NCBI RefSeq assembly: GCF_015291745.1
Contig: NZ_CP030059.1
Location: 4,863,501-4,927,500 of the forward strand
Direction of reading: 5' to 3'
Length of the DNA: 64,000 nucleotides
Source: Bradyrhizobium sp. CCBAU 53351
GTDB lineage: Bacteria > Pseudomonadota > Alphaproteobacteria > Rhizobiales > Xanthobacteraceae
Shown here: positions 45,814-53,371 of the stretch, in pieces
How the letters are laid out: each line of letters opens with the position of its first letter
Position numbering within the stretch: the stretch's first letter is position 1
Made by a program: the position numbers and the translations under genes
Notes under the pieces: model-generated
Database searches by the model: none
The model's input: the letters and a program-made list of their open reading frames with translations, nothing else
Told to the model about the DNA's origin: nothing

Positions 45814-46853
45814 CGCCCGCTCCCGACCAACAACCGCATCGCGGACGTACCGCGCCGCCTCAAGGCGTCGAGAGAATGCTGCCGCACCAGGGCTGAGAGC
45901 GCGCCGGCGATGCCCTCGGGACGGAACAGCACGATCGCCATGAAGAGAAGACCGAAATAGAGCATCCAGGCATTGGTCAGCGCGCCGATCACGTCGCGTG
46001 CAGTGAGGAAGAGGACCACACCGATCACCGGGCCCCAGAAGCTGACAAGCCCGCCGCCGACCAGCGTCATCATCACGACGTAGCCGGACTGGTGCAGACT
46101 CATCACATCGGGAAACGCGGCAAGCTGCGCCATCGCGAACAGACCGCCGGCAAAGCCTGACAGCGCGGCCGAGAGGGTGAAGACCGACACCTTGTAGAGC
46201 CACACATTGTAGCCGAGATGGGCGGCACGGATCTCGCTCTGCCTGATCGCGGCGACGACGCGGCCATAGGGCGAATGCACCAGCCGCCACAAGGCGGCGA
46301 CGCCAATTGCGAACGCCGCGAGCACGAAATAGTAGAACGCGACATTGTCGGTGAGGTCGAACGACACCAGGCCGAAATCCGCAGGCAGCCGCCTGATCTT
46401 GAGCAGGCCATCCTCGCCGCCGGTGATGCCGTGCGACTTGATCGCGAGCGTCCAGAATATCTGGCCGAACGCGATCGTCATGAAGGCGTAGTAGATGCCG
46501 CGCCGGTGCGAGATGAAGAGTGCCACCAGCGCGCCGGCGAGGCCGGCCGCGAGCGTCGCCAGGGCAAGGCATATCCAGAGATTGGCGACGATGTCGAACT
46601 GGCACAGCCCGAAGGCATAGGCGCCAATGCCGAAATAGGCGCCGTGGCCGAACGACGGCAGGCCGGCGGTGCCGAGCACCAGGTTGAAGGCCAGCGCATA
46701 GAGCGACCAGATCAGGATCTCGATTCCGAGATAGGGATAAAGCCCGACCCGCGTGATCCAGAGCGGCACTGTCGCAAGCACCAGCCAGAGCACCAGCATG
46801 GACGGCGTGACAAGCCGCGAAGCGTCGGATGAGGTCGTCGAACCCACGATCAT
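45810..46853 (-). CDS. Branched-chain-type ABC transporter permease (LivM-like)
   Basis: This is an inner-membrane permease of 347 residues with about ten helices. The LivM family is shown by NLVLGTAGLPSFGHGAYFGIGAYAFGL near residue 50 (one conserved block of the first half) and the EIRAAHLGYNVWLYKV coupling loop near residue 205. ATG at 46853 has AGGGGAT just upstream. It pairs with the LivH-like permease 5 bp upstream. Confidence 0.92.
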   Translation of the reverse strand: MIVGSTTSSDASRLVTPSMLVLWLVLATVPLWITRVGLYPYLGIEILIWSLYALAFNLVLGTAGLPSFGHGAYFGIGAYAFGLCQFDIVANLWICLALATLAAGLAGALVALFISHRRGIYYAFMTIAFGQIFWTLAIKSHGITGGEDGLLKIRRLPADFGLVSFDLTDNVAFYYFVLAAFAIGVAALWRLVHSPYGRVVAAIRQSEIRAAHLGYNVWLYKVSVFTLSAALSGFAGGLFAMAQLAAFPDVMSLHQSGYVVMMTLVGGGLVSFWGPVIGVVLFLTARDVIGALTNAWMLYFGLLFMAIVLFRPEGIAGALSALVRQHSLDALRRRGTSAMRLLVGSGR

Positions 46854-46858
46854 ATCCC

Positions 46859-47779
46859 CTAGACCTCGAGCACGCTCTTCTTGCCCCAGAGGCCGCGCGC
46901 GCGGAACGTCACGACGGCAACGAGCAGGATGTACATGGACAGCAGCGACCATTCGGACGCGTAGGCTCCGGCGAGGCCGACGCACAGGCCGACCAGCAGG
47001 CCGGCGACGACCGCGCCCCAGAAACTTCCGACGCCGCCGAGCACGATCACCAGGAATGCCGGGATGACGGCATCGACGCCCATATGCGGGCGGATGCCCC
47101 AGATCGGTGCGACGATGATGCCGGCGATGGCCGCCAGCATGGTGCCGAACACGAACACCAGGAGCCGCAGCCGCGACAGATTGATGCCGAGCGCGCGGAC
47201 GATCTCGCTATCATGGGCGCCGGCCTTCACGGTCGCACCGAACGAGGTCTTCTCGATCAAGAGCCAGACGAGGCCGATGATCCCGGCCGCGATGCCGGCT
47301 GCATAGAAGCGGTAGGTTGACCAGATGAGGTCGCCGAACAGGAAGCCGCCATTGACGGCTGACGGCACCTGCAGCACATAGTCGCGCGTGCCCCAGACCA
47401 GGCGGATCAGCTCTTCGATCACCATCGCCGCGCCGAAGGTCAGCAGCAGTCCGTAGAGCGGGTCCTTGCCGTAGGTGCGTCGCATGCAGAACTCGATCAG
47501 TATGCCGACCAGGCTCACGATGACGGGCGCGATGACCAGCGTCGCGGCGTAGCGCCAGCCGAGCGGCAGCGCGAGCCACAGCTTTGCAAGCTCGGCCGGC
47601 AATGGCGGACGCGGACCGGTGAGTTGCATCGCGACGTAGGCCCCGAGCGCGAACAACGACCCGTGCGCCAGATTGATCTGCTCCATCAGCCCGACGATGA
47701 GCATGAAGCCGAGCGCGATCAGCGCGAATAGCAAGCCAAGCGTCAGGCCATTCACAAGGTGAGGAAGGATGTCGAACAA
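46859..47779 (-). CDS. Branched-chain-type ABC transporter permease (LivH-like)
   Basis: This is an inner-membrane permease of 306 residues. It has LVNGLTLGLLFALIALGFMLIVG at the start and EQINLAHGSLFALGAYVA, the LivH signature, then RALGINLSRLRLLVF as coupling loop. It begins with TTG at 47779; no internal ATG gives a full-length permease. With LivM it forms the translocation path. Confidence 0.92.
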   Translation of the reverse strand: MFDILPHLVNGLTLGLLFALIALGFMLIVGLMEQINLAHGSLFALGAYVAMQLTGPRPPLPAELAKLWLALPLGWRYAATLVIAPVIVSLVGILIEFCMRRTYGKDPLYGLLLTFGAAMVIEELIRLVWGTRDYVLQVPSAVNGGFLFGDLIWSTYRFYAAGIAAGIIGLVWLLIEKTSFGATVKAGAHDSEIVRALGINLSRLRLLVFVFGTMLAAIAGIIVAPIWGIRPHMGVDAVIPAFLVIVLGGVGSFWGAVVAGLLVGLCVGLAGAYASEWSLLSMYILLVAVVTFRARGLWGKKSVLEV

Positions 47780-47865
47780 GGCTTAAGTCTCGCAAACTGG
47801 CATTCCAGGAGCAGGCTGACGGCGCGACGAGCGCGCCGCCGTTACCGCGATGGGGCGAACCGTCG

Positions 47866-49158
47866 TCAGGAGTCGACGGTCGGCACTTGCTCGTAGGGCG
47901 CGAGCTTGCATTTGCCGGGTGCGGCGTCATCGGCCGCGGATTTCGGCTCGGTCCAGCTGATGATCTCATAGAGATCGGTGTTGTCGGCCGGTTTGGCGTT
48001 GCGGCGCGCCAGGTAGATCGTCTGCTGCATCTGATGCGTCATTGGATCCATGTAGGCGTCGAAGTGCTGCATCCGGTCGGTCGCCGAGACCTTGAGATTC
48101 TCGAGCTCCTTGATGATCTTGACGTTGTTGGTCGACCCTGCCCGCTCGATCGCGCGGAGCAATTCGCGCGTCGACATGTAGCCGTTGTAGGAGACGTTGC
48201 CCGGCACCGGGATCGGGCCATCCTTGTTGGCGGCCTGCCATTTCCTGACGAAGTCGGCGACCCCAGGCAATTGCAGCTTGTGATACCAGGTGGTGCCGAA
48301 CACGCCGAACAGGCTGTCGGGCGCGCCCCAAACGTCGGGCCAGTCCTGCTGGTTGTTGATCCAGGCCGGCTTGCCGTCGAGCTTGAGCTGCGCCACCTGC
48401 TCGCGCAGCGCCTTGATGTCGTCGCCGCCGATCGCGGTCGCGACGACGTCGGGCTTTGCCTGCTGGATCTTGAGCAAATAGGCGGTGAAGTCGCGGGTGT
48501 TCTGCGGCACCAGGAGATTGTCGACGATCTTGCCGCCGGCGGCCTCGACCTGCGCCTTGGTCGCGGCGGATGTCGTGTGACCCCAGACATAGTCGTTGGT
48601 CAGCAGCATCCAGGTCTTGCCGATGGAGTCGACCGCGTTCTTGACCGATGCCTTGGAGAAATTGGTGCCGTTGCCGTCCCAGACGAATTTCACGCGCGAG
48701 CAGTTCTCCCCGGCCTCGCTCGGCGCGGAAGAATTGGTGTTCATGTAGATCACGCCATATTTGCTGGCGACCTGGGTGATGGCGTTGGCGACGCCGGAGT
48801 GCAGCGCGCCGATCAGGATGGTGCAGTCCTCGCGCGTGATGAAGCGTTCGGCGACACGGCTGCCGGTCGCCGGCGTGGTCTCGGTATCCGCGGTGATGAA
48901 GGTGATTTGGCGCCCGAGCACGCCGCCTTTGGCGTTGAACTCATCGATCGCCATCTTGATGCCGCGGAAATCATCCTGTCCGCTGTTGCCGTATTGCCCG
49001 CTGGCATCGCAGGTCAGGCCGAGCTTGATCGGCTTTGCGCCCTGCGCCCACGCGTGATTCTCCTTCCACGGCCCAAAGAAGCTGCCGGTGCCGCCGATGA
49101 CGCTCGCCATCAAGCTGCCCTTCAAAACGCTTCGCCGTGAGATCTGACGCCCTCTCAT
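47866..49158 (-). CDS. Branched-chain/urea-type ABC substrate-binding protein with Tat signal
   Basis: This periplasmic Peripla_BP_6-type binding protein has 430 residues. The N-terminal SRRSVLKGSLMASV is a twin-arginine motif with a following hydrophobic stretch and a cleavage region AWAQG, so it is probably exported folded. The mature protein begins PIKLGLTCDASGQYGNSG, the type-I fold opening. ATG at 49158 has GGGAGGAAAC. It is the first gene of the leftward operon, divergent from an RpiR-type regulator. Ligand unknown; amides, urea-like or carboxylate compounds are typical. Confidence 0.92.
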   Translation of the reverse strand: MRGRQISRRSVLKGSLMASVIGGTGSFFGPWKENHAWAQGAKPIKLGLTCDASGQYGNSGQDDFRGIKMAIDEFNAKGGVLGRQITFITADTETTPATGSRVAERFITREDCTILIGALHSGVANAITQVASKYGVIYMNTNSSAPSEAGENCSRVKFVWDGNGTNFSKASVKNAVDSIGKTWMLLTNDYVWGHTTSAATKAQVEAAGGKIVDNLLVPQNTRDFTAYLLKIQQAKPDVVATAIGGDDIKALREQVAQLKLDGKPAWINNQQDWPDVWGAPDSLFGVFGTTWYHKLQLPGVADFVRKWQAANKDGPIPVPGNVSYNGYMSTRELLRAIERAGSTNNVKIIKELENLKVSATDRMQHFDAYMDPMTHQMQQTIYLARRNAKPADNTDLYEIISWTEPKSAADDAAPGKCKLAPYEQVPTVDS

Positions 49159-49200
49159 CGTTTCCTCCCGTTTTCGAAGTCTTTTGCTTTTTTCTGCGAT

Positions 49201-49246
49201 TAGAATATTCATTCCATTTGCCATGTAAAGTAGAATATTTGGTCCA
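49201..49246 (+). promoter_or_regulatory. Candidate RpiR operator, two TAGAATATT direct repeats
   Basis: Two 16-mers, TAGAATATTCATTCCA (49201-49216) and TAGAATATTTGGTCCA (49231-49246), lie 30 bp apart in the divergent region between the importer operon and the RpiR gene. GAATATTC is palindromic. AT-rich dyads of this kind are typical binding sites of RpiR proteins. Confidence 0.6.
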
Positions 49247-49294
49247 AACGGTGAAATGCCGTTAAACAGGCGACCGATCCGGAGACCTGAGACG

Positions 49295-50128
49295 ATGAAC
49301 AAGGCACAGGGAGCCATGAGCTACGACGAGCTGCGCGGCGCCATTGCGCAGCGGCACCGCGCTTTGTCGGGCCGGCTGCAGCAGATCGCGGAGTTCGTGC
49401 TCGATCACCCGACGGATGTCGCGCTGGGCACGGTCGCCGAGGTGGCGCAGCGTTCGGGCGTGCCGCCGTCGGCGATCGTCCGCTTCGCCCATGCGCTGGG
49501 CTTCGGCGGCTTCACCGAAATGCAACAGGTGTTCCGCTCACGCCTCGTTGCCGGCGTGGCGCCGAGCTACAAGGCGCGGCTCGCCCGGATGAAAAGCGAG
49601 GAGAAATCGGTGCTCGGCCGCCAGCCGGCCGCGGTGCTGTCGCGCTTCGTCTCGGAAGCGCAATCGTCGCTGGTCACGCTGAGCCAGTCCGTCCATGCGC
49701 GCGAGCTCGACGCCGCGACTGCGATCCTTGCGAAAGCGCGCGACATCTATCTGCTCGGCCTCGGCGGCTCGTTTCCGGTTGCGACCCACCTCGCCTATGT
49801 GCTGCGCAAGCTCGGACGGCGCGTCGTCCTGCTCGATGGCACCGGTGGCAGCATCCACGAGCAGTCGCATGCCGCAACCGTGGAGGACGCACTGGTCGCG
49901 ATCAGCTTCCGGAACTACTACCCGGACACGGCGCGGCTGTTTCCCGAACTGGTTGCGCGCGGCGTCCCCACGATCTCCATCACCGACAGCCTGCTGAGCC
50001 CGATCGTCGAGGGAGCACGCGTCGTGTTCGAAATCCAGGACATGCCGGAGCCGGCGCTGCGCACGCTGGTCGCACCGATGTGTCTCGTGCAGGCGATGGC
50101 GATCGGCCTCGACCTCGCGGCCGACTAA
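49295..50128 (+). CDS. MurR/RpiR-family transcriptional regulator
   Basis: This 277-residue protein has an N-terminal HTH (about residues 8-85) and a SIS sugar-isomerase domain (about 130-270). TVAEVAQRSGVPPSAIVRFAHALGFGGFTEMQQ is the HTH core across residues 41-75. The SIS part has IYLLGLGGSFPVA and AISFRNYYPDT. ATG at 49295 has GGAGACCTGAGACG; ATG at 49256 and 49316 are alternatives. RpiR proteins bind sugar phosphates or related ligands. It very likely controls the divergent importer operon and the downstream SDR. Confidence 0.9.
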   Translation: MNKAQGAMSYDELRGAIAQRHRALSGRLQQIAEFVLDHPTDVALGTVAEVAQRSGVPPSAIVRFAHALGFGGFTEMQQVFRSRLVAGVAPSYKARLARMKSEEKSVLGRQPAAVLSRFVSEAQSSLVTLSQSVHARELDAATAILAKARDIYLLGLGGSFPVATHLAYVLRKLGRRVVLLDGTGGSIHEQSHAATVEDALVAISFRNYYPDTARLFPELVARGVPTISITDSLLSPIVEGARVVFEIQDMPEPALRTLVAPMCLVQAMAIGLDLAAD

Positions 50129-50149
50129 GTTTCAAAACAGGAGAAGATC

Positions 50150-50971
50150 ATGGTTGCACATGACGCGAGAGTATTGGCAGGCCAAGTCGCGCTGGTGACC
50201 GGCGCGGGCCGCGGACTCGGGCGCGCCTTCGCGGAGAAGCTCGCCGCCCTCGGCGCCGATATCGCCGTCCACGGCATGCGCGAGAACGGCCCAGCCGAAT
50301 ATGGCGAGGGCACCACCCTCACCGCCGTCGCCGAAGAGATCGGCCGGCAGTTCAGTGTTCGCACCACGCGGGTGCTTGGCGATCTCACCAAGAGCGAGGA
50401 CATCGCGCGCGTGATTGCCGAGACGGAAAGCGCGCTCGGCCCGATCGACATCCTCGTGCACAACGCCGGGGGCGACATCGCGGCCGCCGGCGGCAAGCCG
50501 GACCCGAACGACGCGGTCCACATCAAGGAGGCTGACGTGCGCGCGGTGCTGGAGCGCAATCTGCTCTCGACCATCCTGACTTGCCAAGCGGTCGCCAAAG
50601 GCATGATGGAGCGGCGGCGCGGCCGCATCGTCACGCTCGGCTCGGTCGCCGCTTTCAAGGGACGCACCCAGGGCTCGATCTACGCGGTGGCGAAGGCCGG
50701 CGTGACGCATTACACACGATGCCTTGCCGACCAGCTCCGCCCTTACGACATCGCCGTCAACTGCATCGCGCCGGGCGACACCCGCACCGGCCGCTTCCTC
50801 GGCACACGGGCGGTGGCTCCTGACAGAATGGTCGAGACCGGCACGCTCGACCGGATCGCGACCGTCGACGAGGTCGCGCGCGTCGTCGAGTTCTTCGCAG
50901 GTCCCATGGGAGCGTTCGTCTCAGGCCAGGTGCTGAGGATCGACGGCGGCGGACAGTGCTGGCCGGGCTGA
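50150..50971 (+). CDS. SDR family oxidoreductase
   Basis: This 273-residue classical short-chain dehydrogenase has the cofactor motif TGAGRGLGRA near residue 17, HNAGGD near 105, and the active-site pair YAVAKAGVTHY with Ser before it in GSVAAF. It ends VLRIDGGGQCWPG, usual for FabG-like members. It is 21 bp after the RpiR gene. With the aldehyde dehydrogenase of the divergent operon it may form a two-step oxidation path for an imported hydroxy compound; this is inference. Confidence 0.92.
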   Translation: MVAHDARVLAGQVALVTGAGRGLGRAFAEKLAALGADIAVHGMRENGPAEYGEGTTLTAVAEEIGRQFSVRTTRVLGDLTKSEDIARVIAETESALGPIDILVHNAGGDIAAAGGKPDPNDAVHIKEADVRAVLERNLLSTILTCQAVAKGMMERRRGRIVTLGSVAAFKGRTQGSIYAVAKAGVTHYTRCLADQLRPYDIAVNCIAPGDTRTGRFLGTRAVAPDRMVETGTLDRIATVDEVARVVEFFAGPMGAFVSGQVLRIDGGGQCWPG

Positions 50972-50996
50972 GTGCATCCGGCAAGCCGCCAAAGGA

Positions 50997-51022
50997 AAAG
51001 GGCCGCCGAGAAGCGGCCCTTT
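50997..51022. terminator. Bidirectional hairpin terminator
   Basis: The stem AAAGGGCCGC / GCGGCCCTTT with a CGAGAA loop lies between the convergent SDR and L,D-transpeptidase genes, 25 and 21 bp from their stops. The A and T ends let it act in both directions. Confidence 0.85.
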
Positions 51023-51043
51023 GGACATCTGAATGAACCAGGA

Positions 51044-52222
51044 TCACTCCACCCGCGCCAGCACCGCGAGCTTGCGGATGCCCTTGTTGCGGTAGGCGTC
51101 GAGGAACGCGTAATAGTCCTTGAACGACACGCAGCCGTTGGAATCGCCGTTCGGTCCGAGCATGTAAGTGTGCGCGAGCAAGCCGTCGCGGCCGTAGATC
51201 GCGCTTTCGCCGCCGATCGGGGTCAGACGCAGTGCGGGCACGCCGTGGAACAGCGCCTCGCGCGGCTTCAGCGTGTAGATGTGCGGCGGCGTTACGCCGC
51301 GCATGCGGGTGCGCTGCGAGCGCGGATCGTCGAGACTGGAGCCGAGGCCGGAATGCGCCTCGAGCTTGGTGCCATCGGGCAGATAAACCGTCTTGGCGGT
51401 GATGTCGTAGACGGCGGTATCGCGCTCATAGGGCGGCGCGCCGCCTAACATCGGGTTCTGCTCCTTCGGCGCGATCGCCGCCGTGATGCTGGCGTCGGCC
51501 GAGGCATAGGCCAGGAGCCCACCTGAGGGCTCACGCTTGCCCCAGAGTTTGTCGACCATCGACTGGCGCGGACCGGTGATCGACATCACCGCGGCTTTGG
51601 CGCGCTCGGCGATCGACTTCTTGGCTTCGGGCGCCGGCACGATCTGGGCCGGATCGGCCGACGCAAGCTGGATCTGCGCATCCGGCGCACGCTTGGCCTT
51701 GTCCGCGGTCTTGTCGGTCGTCTTTTCAGCAAGTTTGGCCGCGGCCGCCGGCTTCAGCGCTTCCGCCACCTTGGCGATCACGCTTTGCTTCGGCGGGTCT
51801 TTCACCACCGCAACCTGTGTCGCCGGCGCCGCGCTGGCCGCGTTCGAGGCCACGCCTTGCGTCGCAGCTGCGGCAAAGCGCTCGTTGAACATCTCGCGCG
51901 AGATCGGGGCTGCGACCTGCAACCGGTCCGGCAGCAGCGCAAAAGCTTCCTTGATGGCGTCGCCGGCCTCGCGCAGCGCCACCTTGGGCGCACGCTTCAC
52001 CACCGGCTCGTCGTAGCCGATGCTGCCGACGGTGGGATAGACGCTCGCGCCCAGGACGTTGTTGTAGATGGTCCAGCCGGCGCCCATCACGACGCAGCCG
52101 ATCGCCGCGGCGCCGAGCCAATTGGTCGTGGTCATTTTCCGGGAAGATTTCCGCGAGTGGCTTTGCGAGAAATTTTTCGACTTCCGTGCCGCGTTACTCT
52201 GCGCAGCGATACTCGTACTCAT
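51044..52222 (-). CDS. DUF2778/Tlde1-like L,D-transpeptidase, membrane anchored
   Basis: This 392-residue protein has a short basic N terminus, one anchor helix near residues 35-55, then a long Ala/Lys/Pro-rich linker to about 260. The C-terminal DUF2778 domain has HTYMLGPNGDSNGCVSF with His351 and Cys364, the L,D-transpeptidase-like pair. Tlde1 of Salmonella, a type VI effector, has this domain; here the membrane anchor and lack of secretion genes argue for a resident peptidoglycan enzyme. ATG at 52222 was chosen over the frame to 52294. Confidence 0.85.
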   Translation of the reverse strand: MSTSIAAQSNAARKSKNFSQSHSRKSSRKMTTTNWLGAAAIGCVVMGAGWTIYNNVLGASVYPTVGSIGYDEPVVKRAPKVALREAGDAIKEAFALLPDRLQVAAPISREMFNERFAAAATQGVASNAASAAPATQVAVVKDPPKQSVIAKVAEALKPAAAAKLAEKTTDKTADKAKRAPDAQIQLASADPAQIVPAPEAKKSIAERAKAAVMSITGPRQSMVDKLWGKREPSGGLLAYASADASITAAIAPKEQNPMLGGAPPYERDTAVYDITAKTVYLPDGTKLEAHSGLGSSLDDPRSQRTRMRGVTPPHIYTLKPREALFHGVPALRLTPIGGESAIYGRDGLLAHTYMLGPNGDSNGCVSFKDYYAFLDAYRNKGIRKLAVLARVE

Positions 52223-52746
52223 ACGCCTTGCGTCCAGGACGGTGTCACTCAGTCCCCCTTCAAAGTGCCGCTGGTCACGATCCGGCAACAGCATCTCGCA
52301 GAGGGTCGGAGCGTCATTAAGGCGACTTTTAGTTAAATGCGGATTAAGTTCGGGCGGATCTAGGGCGGCTCGTTAACGCTGTCTCATTCTGAGAAAAAAG
52401 CCCGCAGAACTACGGACTTAGGCGCGTCTGTTAACCATAACTCTCGGCCGGATTTGGCGCATTCAGCGGACCTCTTCGGCCGCCTCTCTAGACCCACCAA
52501 CCGAGTCCTTTTCGTGGCTTCAATGCCCCGCACAATAACTGGGAAGCATTGCGCGAGGCTGGTGCGCGATGCGCCCCCTCCACGTCACGCGGTGCAGCCC
52601 TGACCGAAAGTTGATCGCGCTGGGCTGGAAAATGCCGCGGCCAGGAAATAGCTGCGAGACCGGCACTTTTCAGCAGCCTCTGCGTGTGATACGGTACCGT
52701 ATCAACATCGCCTTGAACTGTGCCAAGCACGCAAAGGGAGGCTGGC
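52223..52746. other. Long gene-free region between L,D-transpeptidase and FecR genes
   Basis: This 524-bp divergent region has AT-rich stretches around 52320-52450 (TTTAGTTAAATGCGGATTAA) and a perfect palindrome at 52687-52704. I see no credible gene; short open frames here lack ribosome sites and family likeness. It probably contains both promoters and perhaps a small RNA that I cannot define. Confidence 0.6.
52687..52704. promoter_or_regulatory. Perfect 18-bp palindrome, candidate operator upstream of FecR/cyclase genes
   Basis: TGATACGGTACCGTATCA is a perfect dyad 42 bp before the FecR ATG. Its form resembles TetR-family operators. No TetR gene is visible in the window, so the regulator is encoded elsewhere. 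Confidence 0.6.
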
Positions 52747-53274
52747 ATGAGTTGTGGGTTCGCGCGCGCCCGGTTTTTCGCCCTGGCGGGGTGGTTTTTG
52801 TTGATCGGCTCCGCACATGCGCAGCCTGCTCCCAATGCGGGCTGCACGGCATCGCCATCCACCGCAGGCACGCAGATTTGGCGCTGCGACAACGGCATCA
52901 CGATCGTCGCGGAAAACGGCGCCAGATTTGAACTAAAGGACGCCAACCGCGACGGACATATAGACTCCGTCGAGTTGAGCAGCAGAGCGCTGCTGGTCGA
53001 AGTGCCCAAAAAGCCCGGCGGCAATCCCTTCAAGGTGCTGACGCCGCAGGCGATCGCCGCGGTGCGCGGCACCCGATGGGCCGTCGATGTTGCCGAGGCC
53101 AAGACCTCCGTCTTCGTCGCTGACGGCCGTGTCGGCGTCAGCCGCAGGAGCCGTGGACGCGGCGTCGTTCTGGGCCCCGGCGAAGGCGTCGACGTGGAAG
53201 CGACCGGCCCGTTGACCGTCAAGACATGGGGCCAGCCGCGCGTCGACGCACTGATGAGACGGCTCGGCCAATGA
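52747..53274 (+). CDS. FecR-domain periplasmic protein
   Basis: This 175-residue protein has a signal peptide (FFALAGWFLLIGSAHAQ, cut near residue 25). A FecR-like beta domain follows, with FKVLTPQAIAAVRGTRWAVDV and TSVFVADGRVGVSRR near residues 95-140. The classic FecR inner-membrane helix and anti-sigma part are absent, so it is a stand-alone FecR module. ATG at 52747 follows GGGAGG. A 14-bp minisatellite begins at its stop codon and leads into the CHASE2 cyclase gene, so the two may sense and signal together. Confidence 0.85.
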   Translation: MSCGFARARFFALAGWFLLIGSAHAQPAPNAGCTASPSTAGTQIWRCDNGITIVAENGARFELKDANRDGHIDSVELSSRALLVEVPKKPGGNPFKVLTPQAIAAVRGTRWAVDVAEAKTSVFVADGRVGVSRRSRGRGVVLGPGEGVDVEATGPLTVKTWGQPRVDALMRRLGQ

Positions 53275-53343
53275 GGCTTGGTCAATAGGGCTTGGTCAAC
53301 AAGGCTTGTTCAACAAGGCTTGGTCAACAAGATTTGGCCGATA
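53274..53343. repeat. Five-unit 14-bp minisatellite between FecR and cyclase genes
   Basis: The units are AGGCTTGGTCAATA, GGGCTTGGTCAACA, AGGCTTGTTCAACA, AGGCTTGGTCAACA and AGATTTGGCCGATA. The array starts on the last base of the FecR stop codon and ends about 29 bp before the cyclase start. Period 14 would break any reading frame. Copy number may vary between strains. Confidence 0.88.
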
Positions 53344-53371
53344 GGACTTAGAACAAAGAAGATTGCAGTAC

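Noticed and set aside
51044..52222. Type VI secretion effector
   Set aside because: The domain matches Tlde1, but the protein has its own membrane anchor and no secretion or immunity gene is adjacent.
53274..53343. Tandem repeats considered as a CRISPR array
   Set aside because: Units are 14 bp and directly joined without spacers, and there are no cas genes.
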